Origin: Diplocarpon mali
Lineage: Eukaryota; Ascomycota; Leotiomycetes; Helotiales; Drepanopezizaceae
Length of the DNA stretch: 41,839 bases
Reading direction: 5' to 3'
Assembly: GCA_024741835.1 (NCBI GenBank)
Contig: JAENRP010000251.1
Location: 1 to 41,839 of the forward strand
The notes under the pieces were generated by a model. That model was not told the DNA's origin and searched no databases. It worked only from the letters and a program-made list of their open reading frames with translations. Position numbers and translations under genes: made by a program. Below, one piece after another: positions 23,700 to 33,861 of this stretch. Within the stretch, counting starts at the first letter, position 1. Each line of letters opens with the position of its first letter.

Positions 23700-24960
23700 T
23701 ACTATAAGCGAACTAATAAATAACCCCCTTCCCTCTAACGATAAGACTACTACGCTTGCCCTTGCGTCTACTAACTCCTTTAATATATAAGACAATTCTA
23801 TAATTGGAGTCGAAGACGCTATAGCCTTCCTAATAGAGGAGGACCCTGTGCAGGCTGCCCTCGCCTAACGGCTAATGGACGACCAACCTATAACGCTAAT
23901 TAAGCTAGTTAGAAATACTTCTTCCCCTTTAGCTATAAGTGATACGAATAGCGAATCTGAGAGCAATAAAGACGACGAACCTACGGCCTTGCCATCACTA
24001 ACGCCCCTCCTATTTATAGACGAAGATAATAAACCTACCGCCTCGCCGACCCTGACCCCGACCCCTTTCCTATTTAGAAATAGCGCTACCCTTAGTAAGA
24101 AGGTCCCTTTCGATTAGCTCTGCGACGAGTTAGAGAATAAGAATAATAAAGATAATCGACCTACGCCTATTAAAATAAAGAGGGATAGCACGCCGATAAA
24201 GAGGAAAGATAGTATAATAATTCAAGAGTTATAACCTAGTAAGTTAAGACTCTTAAGGAATAACCTTTAAAGATAGCTATAATAGAACATCTCCGACTAA
24301 GGCAAGACGTAGGTCAACCTAAGGCCTACCAGATTTAAAGCCTTTAAATAGCGCATTTAAAAGACAGTTATAAAAGCTGCGCAAAGCGAGGAACGCCTGC
24401 CTGCTAATATCGATAAAGTAGTTGCGAAAATCGAGGCCAAAGGAGGAACTTTCATATAAGGTAGCTATATAGTCTTTGTTATACTATTTAAAGCAGTCGA
24501 GTTCAATCGCCTGTATAACAATCTTAGCGAACAATCCCGCGAATTAAAGGCCTTATATACTAAAGCAAAGGAGGATAAGCTAAAGCTTAAGATATTATAA
24601 AATAAGAATAATAAGCTATAATAGCAAGTCGCTACTTATACTATCATATAGAAGAGGAAGGCCACCCCTACTACTACCGCCAGCACCCTTGCCAAATAAT
24701 AGAAGTCAAACCAAATGGATTGGCTAGAATAGATATGCGAAAACTAATAATAATAACGCAATCTTAAGGATCTATGCGATAGAAAGCTTATTAGCGCGTT
24801 CGATAACTTAAATAAACTAGTCGAGACCGCCATTGAGACTATTTATACTAAAGGGGATCCGACAAATAAAAAGATAAAGGGCTTTATCAATAGAGCCGAA
24901 AATAGGATTATATACGACTTTATCTAATAATTGGTTAAAATAAGGGCACCTTGCTTCTTA
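23700..24960 (+). pseudogene. Accessory gene-length frame of Z between chromodomain and 3' LTR
   Basis: About 1.2 kb in one plus-strand frame. It contains an 80-codon uninterrupted part (23,875-24,117) rich in Ser, Thr, Pro and Asp/Glu, then a Lys-rich part, then a probable coiled coil (ELKALYTKAKEDKLKLKIL) and an acidic/basic tail ending IRAPCFLREGG just before the polypurine tract. All interrupting codons are TAA or TAG, consistent with former Gln/Trp. It is not protease, polymerase, integrase or an envelope that I recognise. Function unknown; it could also be a captured host gene. Confidence 0.55.
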
Positions 24961-24975
24961 AGAGAAGGGGGGTGA
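24959..24975 (+). other. Polypurine tract of Z
   Basis: AAGAGAAGGGGGGTGA directly precedes the 3' LTR. It primes plus-strand DNA synthesis and confirms the plus orientation of Z. Confidence 0.8.
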
Positions 24976-25256
24976 TATTATAGTACAGTTATACTATAGT
25001 TGCAATAAAAGTATAAGAACTATTAAAGCACCTATGACTAATATAGTAAATGCGATATCTTATAATCATACCTTTCCTTTAGCAAGCAGAATATAAGTAG
25101 TTGGTAGAAATCGACCTTTCTAGGTCTTAGGCTAAGGAGGCATATTAAAGGAGAGGTTTCCTACTTTGTATATACTCCTTAGCTTTGAATTCTATACAAT
25201 TTGGCAGCCTTGATCTTAGTGACTTTATCGACTTGTGCTTTGCTTCCGCCGTCACA
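24976..25256 (+). repeat. 3' LTR of Z
   Basis: 281 bp from TATTATAGTACAG (RIP form of TGTCACGGCACGG) to GCCGTCACA, followed by the target duplication CCCGG. Confidence 0.93.
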
Positions 25257-25270
25257 CCCGGCTCGCGAGT
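25257..25270 (-). repeat. Right half of the palindrome split by Z, including TSD CCCGG
   Basis: CCCGG then CTCGCGAGT; the partner of 17,201-17,214. Copia coding sequence resumes directly (minus frame 25,145-25,387 enters through L-T-R-E-P-G). Confidence 0.92.
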
Positions 25271-25549
25271 GAGAATTAGCCCTAGGGTTAGTAATAGTAT
25301 AGTATGCCTAAAGAGGTTATTATCTAACTCTTTATCTTCCTTTTGAATCTTCTTAAAAGGCTTCTTACCTTTTGGTAATAATAGCAAGGACTTATTGTCC
25401 TTGCCTTTAAGGTAATGGAATACGTACTTCTTCCTTAAGTCCTTCTCTTAGGCCTCTCTTTTCGATTTATTAATTGCAAAGCAATCTTCTACCTTATAAT
25501 ATAGCTCTAATTGCTTATAATAAGGATAGAAGGAGTTTAGGGAGTTAAG

Positions 25550-26480
25550 GGAGTTGGTAGTATTCCTAGAGGTGCTCTTCTTTAAGTCTTTAAAACCTCC
25601 CTTATTTTCTGACTTTTTATAGTTAGAGGAATGCGGCTTGCTAGCCGATTTATTACTATATAAGATAGTTCCGTTTATTTTTAAACTTTATAAGGCTTAA
25701 GCTTTATTAGTAATATCTTTAATAAGAGCTTTAAGCGTGATCTTTGATTTTCGTCTAGCTACTATAGCTAAGCAAAGGTTAAAGCGTTATTGATCTGCCT
25801 AAATAGGCTATCTACTAGAATAGCTAGTAATAAATATAATAGGGTGCTAGTAAAAGGAAGGGGCAGAGTCGAGAGCTTCTAATTTAGTAATTAAAAGCCT
25901 AAAGGCGATAATATAAGCTTTAAGTAAGTTGAAGTCATTATATTTAATAGTAACGTAGGTCTATATAGCATTATATTTAAGTACTGTTCCAGATCCTTTA
26001 TACTATTTTTAAAGAGCTTCCCATATGTCTAAGGCAGATTTATCGCCTTTTATATAAGCTAGTAGGCCTAGTTTGCAATTAAGTATAATAGCAAGCTTTA
26101 TTTAAGATTCCTTAGCTTTCTATCTAACCTAATTATCCCTTTCCTTAAGAGTGATAGAACAGTCCTATAAGTCAACCTTAGGTAGAGTATATATTCTAGC
26201 TTTTATATAGAGATATATAATTAAGGCGTTTGACTTTGCAAGGTTCAAAACCTTATTCCTTTACTAGCTATAGTCCTCTGCGCCTTTAAGCTTTTGAGAC
26301 TTAAAGAGGCTAAGGGCAGCTGAAGATAATAATATCTTATTTATATATATATATAGAGTTATTAAAAGGAGGAGAGGGAGGAAGAGGAGGAGATAAACTG
26401 TTGAATTCGAGTTTAAGGTACTATATATTAGTCCCTTTAAAATTAAGTGATTTAAGCAGTGGAGTACTTTTAGCAATTAA
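25550..26480 (-). pseudogene. Copia gag, RIP-degraded
   Basis: Minus-strand frame from about 26,476. It starts with a short open part containing KSQKLKGAEDYS, then (stop for Trp/Gln) KNKVLNLAKSNALIIYLYIK and further on ALDIWEALKNSIKDLEQYL. This is the UBN2-type Copia gag pattern (substrate-like K-L-x-G-x-x-x-Y-x-x-W start, then D-x-W-x-x-L). Numerous TAA/TAG codons. Confidence 0.7.
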
Positions 26481-26881
26481 GCTAGTAATCTCAGCTATTA
26501 GTCCTAATGATTTAGCTATGGTAACGAATCTTGCGTAAGCTTAGATTATTGCATAGCGCTTTAGAAGGGGAGTAGCTACTATTTTATTATTAAAATGACG
26601 CTTTTATACATTATTAATTAAGTAAAACTTAAAAATATCAATCAGCCTTTTCATTTATAAGAGAGACTCTAATTGATGGAATTTGTCGAATGCTATTTAT
26701 AGGTATGCAGGGCTTATAACCTATAGCAAGGAGGTTCTCTAATAGTAAACTTGATAGTAAACTAAAAGAGGGTACGAAGAAGTATAAGGTGTAAACGACG
26801 ATATTAAGTATCTTAATTTATAAGAGCTCTCTAACTAGGAGCTATTTAAGGTAAGCGGCCTTCTTAGTGAAGGCGCTAAGT

Positions 26882-26950
26882 CATATGGCAAGTCATATGA
26901 CATATCATATGTATAATGTGTCATGTGACAGATCATATGACAAACATGTG
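26882..26950. repeat. Array of six CATRTG hexamers with about 12-bp spacing
   Basis: CATATG at 26,882, 26,894, 26,906 and 26,934; CATGTG at 26,922 and 26,945. Spacings are 12, 12, 16, 12 and 11 bp, with a shared (A)GTCATATGAC context. It sits at the border between RIP DNA and normal DNA, probably inside the start of the Copia 5' LTR. CATGTG is an E-box-like core; CATATG could be its RIP product. Confidence 0.75.
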
Positions 26951-26957
26951 ACGGGCA

Positions 26958-29025
26958 TACCTGCAATATCTTCTATCGAGGTACTATCATATCTCTTTTA
27001 GAAACATCAAGCCTTAATACGACACCACCGTTCTCTGCGACCAACCACCAACGCTTTGAAATATTTCCCCTCGATCCTTGCCGCATCATCTGCGCACCAT
27101 GGAAAGTCTTCCCATAGTCTTGCACACTCTCCCCCTTGAGCAAGCCGTGGCAATTCCCAACGGCGCAAGTGCTGGCAGCAGCACAGTCGGAACCATACCA
27201 AGTATCCGCGCCAAAGCCGCGCAGTTGATAACATTATCCGGATGCTGACACAATATAAAAAGATATCCATGTTTGGCTGCTGCGTTGAGCCCAGCGCAAG
27301 GACCACGAATATGTCCCAGTGAAGGGCAGCGAAAAGCATAATCGCCGCTCGTGGAGATAATTTAAGACTCGTTATCATATTCATCGCAGAGAGCGTGTTG
27401 CGGTGTTCACGGGGACCCTGAGAAAGGGGCTTTTGGAGCGATTCCTGAGGGGGCAGTCAGCTGACATCAACAAAGCAAGCGAGGGTAAACGTGTGAAAGG
27501 TTGAGACGGCTCTCGACAAGCCTGTTCGCCACACCACTTCGCTAAAGCTAGCGTAATACCCGGCAACTTTGGGGCAGATGATTGCGTCATAGGATTTGAG
27601 CTCTTTGGATCTGTTCTCAAGAACTTGAGAACCCGAATCACTACGGATGTACAAAAAGGTGCGGGGAATCGTGCGTTCGGGAACGCTGCCACGGCCGAAG
27701 CCTCGAGAAGGAGAAAAGGTATTGTCGCGCGACCAAACATCTTGATCTCGATTTATAGAGGCTGCAGATGCCGAATTGACCGCCAGAAAGACGTGGCGTA
27801 TACATTTTTACTACTCTCAAAGCGGAGCCTTACATCCGGGACACAACTCAGATTCAGCAGGTAGTCACATGCGCACATCGTACACTTGTCAAGCTCTTAT
27901 ATGATACGAAGCTATCCCCTCTCAATTCTTAATTCCAGATGTCCATCACACTACGTTGTAAACTTGGGAATGCAATTACCGATCTGCCATCAAATCATTG
28001 GGTCTATCGGACTCCAATGGCTTATGGGGTAGCAACTCACAGTCCCAACATGGCCGAGCAGGAAAAACCCCCCTTTTTTTTGTGACTCGCGCTTGCGAAT
28101 TGGGTGGTAACGGGCTGGGGGACAAGGTAATCGTGGATAATAGCGGCGACCCAGAATCTTCAGCGGCCGCAAAGGCCCGGTCCTTGGGGATAATTCTGGC
28201 CGGTTTGAATTGCTCGGGAGATACGGAGGGACTGGAGGAGACGAGATGGGTCTGGCAATGTTGACATTCGCTAAGCAGACTTTGTAAGCAGGGTACGTCA
28301 GCTTTTACAAGGAACTCGAAGTGAAGATGCAGGAAACAAGGAATCGTAACGACAGCTGGCTGTCTTGTCTGCTCAAATTTGATAACGAGAGGAACCTGAC
28401 ATTTGGCACAACATCCCCGTGCTCCTATCGCCCTGAAACCTCCAGCTAGAAAGAAACTTCATTAACGACATGTCAACTCCCCACTCCCACAATGCGCGTC
28501 ATTAGCCATTTATGGACAATCAGAACCGTCGCAATTGCTGCTACGTATGTGTAAGATCCCGTCCAAGATGTAGCATGGATCGAGTTACAAATATGTGAGA
28601 TAAGTATTCTCGTGTCTCTAGCGTTGAAGTTGGAAATAATTCAGAACTACGTCTGAGGTTGTAGACTTTTCTAAGCTAGAGATGAGTAATTTAGAATTAC
28701 ATGTACCGTGATGATTGAGATACTTGAGAGGAAGATGGGATTATTTATAGGTGAGTAGATTTACAGTATATATCTCTGGCTAAGACGGGCAAATACATCC
28801 CCTATGTCTTCGTATCATACATACATGCCAATGGCCTCCATCATGCACTTTTTTCGCTGTCTTCGGAGCTTTCATTGAAGTCAACCGAAGAAAACGTGAC
28901 CATGATTGCTTCCCTCGATTAAAGTTTCCAGTCCGCTAAGGCAAGCAACCCGCGCTTCCACCCAATAACGAAAGAAAAAACTACAATCTCTCTACGATTC
29001 CTTGGTTCGCATTGACTTGTTCGGC
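26958..29025. other. Intergenic stretch at the edge of the retrotransposon nest
   Basis: About 2 kb of near-balanced composition with no recognisable gene. Two minus-strand open frames, 27,381-27,740 (119 aa, hydrophobic start resembling a signal peptide, MFGRATIPFLLLEASAVAAF) and 27,007-27,384 (125 aa, Cys/Trp-rich), overlap by four bases. They have no family match I recognise and no convincing splice link, so I do not call them genes. 28,440-29,025 is AT-rich and contains the 3' flank of CWH43. No tRNA or terminator signal stands out. Confidence 0.5.
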
Positions 29026-32000
29026 CTAGGAAAAGTATCTCGGCTCATTGAAGACATGATACGCATGTCCTCTCACACCCTCTCCTCTGAACATCTGCGG
29101 GAATCGCATTCCTTCTGGCACCTGTTCCTCACTGATGCGGGTATTGCGCACACTCTCTATCTCACTCGGTTTCTCCCCGATCTTGAACTTCCCAACTTGG
29201 AGTTCAGTATCTGTGATGGTGCTTCTGCTCACGCGTGCGTACCCCGTCCGCTTCAATCCTTTGTAGAGGATGTACTCGCACCATCGATCCCAATCGCTGG
29301 GATCAATATCGTGCATGCCACTAGTTTCGGACACCCAGGTATTATAGTTCCCCTCGAGAGGCTTTGTGACAAGATAGGAGAGGAGGATAGATGGCCGAGG
29401 TGAAGAGCCCATGAGTTTCGAGAGGTACTCGGTTTGTAAGCGTCGATCTTCGGGATCTTCTTCCTGCCCCGAGTGGAAGACGAAAACGTCAATCATCTCG
29501 CCATACACATCCAACGTCGCATGGATAGCTGGTGCTAATTCACCAACAGGTGAAGGGAGTAAATGATGTGTCGAGTTCACGATTGGGAATTTCGACAGCA
29601 GTGCACAGCCCCAAGTATGCTTGTTGGGTCCTGGTCCGTAGTCGACGTACATGCCTAGGTCCTCGGCAAGGAATTGAGTAGTATCACGATTACCCATGAT
29701 GATGCGCTGCAGATCAGATTCTAGCAGCCCAATAACGTCAATTTCCAATTCCTTGATGAGATCTCGCATGCGGTATTCAGAGGACCACATGTCGTTGTCG
29801 AGCGAGAAATGAACAGTCCATATTCCTGCTGTGAGAAGCTTGTCGTCCTTATGATATGGCGTATAGTCGTATGTTGGGAAGCGCAAGTACGCGATTGATA
29901 CGGATAGCAGTTGAAGAAGGCCGAGGATATACAGGTAGTAGGAGCGCTGCTTGCGGGTGTTCAAGAACGCATTGAGGCGCTTGCGCTGCGCCGCCGGAGT
30001 CGAAGAGACAGAGGAGAACACACCGCACCCGATGAACAGCATCATGGTAAGCATGACCCAGTCAGTATGCTCGCGAACGAGTGGTCCCCCAGGGACAAAG
30101 GCGTAGGCTACAACCCAGACATGGAACAAAACCATGAAATTGTACAAGAGAAAGCCGAGACCAAAAGTAGTCGCTGGGCTTTTTCTGGCTGCTGATCCGA
30201 TTAATGGAACCGATGCCGCCATAAGATAAAGAGTCAAAATAAGAGCACCATAATATCCTCTCCAATTGTTGTAAAGTGTCAACATAGCAGCACCGACACA
30301 ACCAATTCCATAGAAGGTCCAGCTTCGAGCGAGCGCCTCGCCGAAAAGACCCAGGACCAAGCCAGCTCCCATGGCCGCAATTGTAATAGCACCGTGGGGC
30401 GCAGATAGAGGACCGTGGACAGGATATCCTTCCCAAACCCACAGTATCATTGTGCTAGAGTCCGATAGCAAAGAGTGCAGGCCAAAGATCAAGCCAGCAA
30501 TACCAAATGCTGCCAGTACTGAAGACCCCTCCTGGCGTCCTTGAATCGCAAGATCTTTTCCTTCGACAGGAGCCTTGCGCGTGGAACGAAGTACTGCTAG
30601 TATTGCCAGGATAAAACCGACACCATTCCATCCACCATTTTCAGAGTGCGACGTTGGCCAAATTGGATTGCTCGTCTGCCACGCAAATTTGACCACTGAA
30701 GATGCGATCAGGCCTATTGTCCACGCTGAAATTTTTGCTTCCAGTCGACCTGGCTCGCCGCCTTCTGCATACCAGGTAGCTGCCCATGACAGGCATGACA
30801 TCCAAATCGCGAAGCCGACGATGAAGAGTCTAATCACAGGGTGCACAACTTGGTATGCTAAAAGTCCTGCGAGCGCTGATAGGTGACAGACTCTGAGGTT
30901 CTTCACTACCACGGAGCGCAATTGAGGACTAGCCAGCATAAAGGGTGAAACTGTGGACATGACCAGCACTTCATATCCAGATATACCCATATGCCACAAG
31001 GGAAAGTCTACAGACATTAGAACGAGGATTTCATGGTCTGATAGAGGTACTTACACCAAACAGTTAATCCCAGTGAGGTCAACATTGACCAGAATACGAA
31101 CTACAAGATTAGCAATAGTAGCCAAGAGATAATAGGCTACGTACACCATTGTAGATATCCGCGGCTGTATCGATTGCCTCAGCCCACACAAATACCTGTC
31201 CGAATACCTGACCGAATTGCTTTTCTTCCCTGGTGAAAAGTCAGAATCATCTCAGTCTGGGATTGGGTGAGTTCACGAACTTTTTTTTAAGAAATTCGTC
31301 GGCCACCATCCTGTTGTTTCTAAACACATACCATGTTCAGAATGTTTCATGATAATATAGGTTGCTCAATCATAGTATACAAAAATCATTTCGGAAGCCA
31401 TCTCACGTACCCCTTACTCGATCCTTTCACATCCTTGACAACTAATTCAAAGGTGTCAAAGTCGAGAGCTGTTATGGCATCGAATCCAACATCAAACAAA
31501 ACCAAGGCCCATTCGAAGAAAGCGTATATAGTGTATGCTGCCGGAAAACTTAGCACAATACTGGTCAGTGTAGCAATTGGTACCTACCTCCGGCAACCTT
31601 GTGGACTTTATGCTGGATGAAAAAAAATATCATTGGCACGAGAGTACCAAAGAAAGCGGATGCAAGATACTTTCTATATTTAACTGCCTTCGCGTTATTT
31701 GGACTTAGTGCCAAGCATCCTAAAGTCCATGGCAGGGTCGCAACCAAGTATGAGATCATAAAAATGTCGTGCCAGCCGTGATCGTCCGTAGATGTAACGT
31801 ATGTCCATCCTCCACATGTCAAAGTCCGGAAAACACCCATTCCAGCTACAAATTTGGGTAGTTTCGCATTCGGCCGAGCTGTGAGGAGGTACCACAACCC
31901 AACCAAAACAAACCGAGGGCCTGCGCGACAATCAGCGGCCGGAAATTATCAAGCCTGCGGCTCTCCATACCCGATGTAATAGCTATGAACAACATGAAGA

Positions 32001-32286
32001 ATGAGCGTTCGGGATACCGATCACCGATTGTAGCTGAGACAGAGGGGAACCATTCTTGAGGATATCCGTAATATTCGTTCTCTACAATCTTATGGTAGTG
32101 CAACGAGATGCCAACAATGAGCGCGCTGAGAAAAGCAGCTGCAGAAACTATTAGCAAAATGCAGAAGGATCTTCAAGGCGTTTCAATTGCGGGTTACAAA
32201 CCATATGCCGCGGCGGTATGGATCCAGGACACCCATTTACCAGAGAACGCGAGCACAACGTCGCCGTCCTTGAACTTGGGAGCCAT
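29026..32286 (-). CDS. CWH43: GPI-anchor lipid remodelling protein Cwh43
   Basis: Cwh43 acts in the ER, exchanging diacylglycerol for ceramide on GPI anchors; this is family knowledge. Seven exons: 32,202-32,286; 31,971-32,138; 31,588-31,920; 31,411-31,537; 31,145-31,229; 31,055-31,100; 29,026-31,007 (941 aa). Six GT-AG introns of 63, 50, 50, 181, 44 and 47 bp; all phases agree. Exons 1-6 encode the PGAP2-like Frag1/DRAM/Sfk1 membrane domain ([20 protein letters not shown], then [13 protein letters not shown]). Exon 7 starts at [13 protein letters not shown], carries many membrane helices, and ends in an endonuclease/exonuclease/phosphatase-type domain ([38 protein letters not shown]). The start was chosen at the first ATG in frame that splices to exon 2; length is usual for the family. 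The fourth intron is the least certain, being longer and possibly hiding a small exon. Divergent from UTP6. Confidence 0.92.
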
Positions 32287-32595
32287 TATAATTGAGGAAC
32301 GAGTTCACATCCAAGGGGGAAGCTTCCGTCAACTCCAGAGGTTATTTGTGAAGAAAACAGGTCGAACGACACAAAGTTTATTCGAGGGAGCTGAATATGT
32401 TAATTCTGTCCAGCTGTACAAGAGAGAACTGATCTGGAGATGGTTGCAGATCCACGTTCCCCATAACAGAATGGCGCGCTAGCCATTAGCGAGGATGATG
32501 CTCAGGGCGGTGAAAAGGGGCAGAATTAAATTTGTACTGTATCATTTTCCAAGATCATATGCTCCAGCAAGCTCCAACTTCACTCCTAATTCGCA
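32287..32595. promoter_or_regulatory. Shared divergent promoter region of CWH43 and UTP6
   Basis: 309 bp between the two start codons, transcribed outward in both directions. I see no clear TATA box or named operator. It contains short pyrimidine runs and holds the 5' untranslated regions of both genes. Whether the two genes are co-regulated is not shown by the sequence. Confidence 0.55.
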
Positions 32596-33861
32596 ATGTC
32601 CGGCGCATCCGACAAAGCACGCTTCTTTCTGGAGCAGGCCGTTCCTCAATTGCTGGAATTTAAGGAGAAGAAAATATTTTCAGAAGTACGTCAGCTCTTG
32701 CATGGGGATCAGAGCCCTGACTTCATTGCAAACTACTTACCAGTGTCACAGGATGAAATCAGGCAATTGGTCAAAAAGAGGTCAGATTTCGAGCACAAAG
32801 TCCTCGCGAGAGGCTCAACGCCAGTAGACTTTGCTCGATACGCGGCATGGGAGATTGTATTGGAGAACTTGCGAGCGAAACGCTGTAAACGATTGAAAAT
32901 AAAAGGCAGCACCACACACACTGGACAGGCGAGAATATTCAAAATCTTCGATCGCGGAACGCAAAAGCACCCTGGCGATGTTGCGCTGTGGATGTCGTAT
33001 CTGGAATACGCGAAGCAGGTCAAGGCGACCAGGAAATTTAAGACAATTCTTACAGCGGCGATACGACTACATCCTTTGATGGCTGAACTGTGGTTATATG
33101 CAGCGAGATACAGTTTGGAAGTCGAGGCTGACATGAAGGAGGCCAGAAGTTACATGTCGAGAGGGGCGCGGTTCTGTACAAGAAATAAGGACTTGTGGAT
33201 CGAGTGGGCCAAGCTGGAGATGATTTATCTTGCGAAAATTGCTCTGCGGAGGCGAATTCTGGGAATTGACGTCGAAGATACGACAGATGACGCAATGGAA
33301 ATTGAGGATACAGCCAATGAGACAGCATTTGCAAGTACAGAGGACGTGATTGCTGTTCCGGATTTCAAGATCAACACGATACGACCGAGCGTGTTGGGAC
33401 AGGTTCAAGTGGATGCAGAAGCTGCACAGGATCCTATAAATACGCCAGCCTTGCAGGGGGCTATCCCTCTAGCCATCTTCGAAGAAGCGAAGAAGCAGCA
33501 ATTCTTCAACGCCTCCGTAGCTGCGGATTTCTTCGATATGTTTGCCAGCTTTACGCAAGTTCAATGTCTACAAAAAATCCTGCAGCACGTACTAGACACC
33601 TTGACTGTAACACACCCGTTTGATCCATTCGCTTGCAGTTGCTACAACAAGCAACCGCTGGTTGGAATCGAGTCATCATCTCCGGAATTCCCAGTGGCTC
33701 TCAGCAGTGCCTTGGACAGGTTGAAAGAGTCGATGGAAAAGACGAATGACAAGAAAGAGCTTGCAAATAAAACAAGATCGTGGATCGAGCCGTTACTTGA
33801 GTTGGACGAGTTGGATCCGGGTATCAAGACAGTTCTCCAGCACACGATCCGTAATCTTTGA
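32596..33861 (+). CDS. UTP6: U3 snoRNP / SSU processome protein Utp6
   Basis: Utp6 is a UTP-B subunit of the nucleolar small-subunit processome needed for 18S rRNA maturation (family knowledge). Two exons, 32,596-32,685 and 32,752-33,861, give 399 aa. The 66-bp intron (32,686-32,751) starts GTACGT, ends TCACAG and is an exact multiple of three without a stop, so an unspliced reading gives a false 421-aa protein. Removing it joins KKIFSE to DEIRQLVKKRSDFEHK, the conserved N-terminal Utp6 block. HAT (half-TPR) repeats follow: DVALWMSYLEYAKQ, AELWLYAARYSLEV, KDLWIEWAKLEMIYLAKIA. After these, about residues 200-245 are acidic and disordered; the C-terminus is less conserved. Start context is CGCAATGTC. 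Length is close to the roughly 440 aa of the yeast protein. Confidence 0.93.
   Translation: MSGASDKARFFLEQAVPQLLEFKEKKIFSEVRQLLHGDQSPDFIANYLPVSQDEIRQLVKKRSDFEHKVLARGSTPVDFARYAAWEIVLENLRAKRCKRLKIKGSTTHTGQARIFKIFDRGTQKHPGDVALWMSYLEYAKQVKATRKFKTILTAAIRLHPLMAELWLYAARYSLEVEADMKEARSYMSRGARFCTRNKDLWIEWAKLEMIYLAKIALRRRILGIDVEDTTDDAMEIEDTANETAFASTEDVIAVPDFKINTIRPSVLGQVQVDAEAAQDPINTPALQGAIPLAIFEEAKKQQFFNASVAADFFDMFASFTQVQCLQKILQHVLDTLTVTHPFDPFACSCYNKQPLVGIESSSPEFPVALSSALDRLKESMEKTNDKKELANKTRSWIEPLLELDELDPGIKTVLQHTIRNL

Larger units (their letters stand above)
17215..25256 (+). mobile_element. Chromovirus (Gypsy) LTR retrotransposon Z, complete but RIP-inactivated
   Basis: An 8,042-bp element with two 281-bp LTRs, target duplication CCCGG (17,210-17,214 and 25,257-25,261) and a polypurine tract before the 3' LTR. 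Left to right: gag (about 17,600-19,300), CCHC knuckle (about 19,210-19,250, read TYYKYR-stop-KGHYS with Cys to Tyr), protease (about 19,480-19,760), reverse transcriptase (about 20,500-21,000), RNase H (about 21,200-21,670), integrase (about 21,900-22,800), chromodomain (about 23,120-23,275) and a further gene-length frame (about 23,700-24,960). Stops stand almost only at expected Gln or Trp codons. It inserted in a palindrome of the Copia element. Confidence 0.93.
14014..26957 (-). mobile_element. Copia LTR retrotransposon, RIP-degraded, split by Z and truncated by X2
   Basis: Segments 14,014-17,214 and 25,257 to about 26,957. Right to left on the minus strand: gag of UBN2 type (about 26,400-25,550), a linker with palindromes, integrase (about 16,650-16,000, with an H-C-R-L-S-H-A-S-L-Q zinc-binding start), reverse transcriptase (about 15,250-14,450) and RNase H (14,300-14,014, S-I-E-A-K-Y-V-A). 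The order integrase before polymerase is diagnostic of Ty1/Copia. The 3' end and 3' LTR are missing at 14,013, where X2 begins. The 5' LTR should occupy about 26,480-26,957, but with no partner in the window its limits are uncertain. Confidence 0.85.

Noticed and set aside
1..26957. Short open frames (60-125 aa) as genes
   Set aside because: They are leftover open stretches of RIP-degraded element proteins or antisense shadows; none starts with a sensible N-terminus.
27007..27740. Two overlapping minus-strand frames as a small secreted protein gene
   Set aside because: The signal-peptide-like start is suggestive, but no splice model joins it to a sensible mature protein and nothing is recognised.
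29002..29403. Plus-strand frame of 133 aa over the CWH43 3' end
   Set aside because: It is antisense to the conserved C-terminal domain of CWH43.
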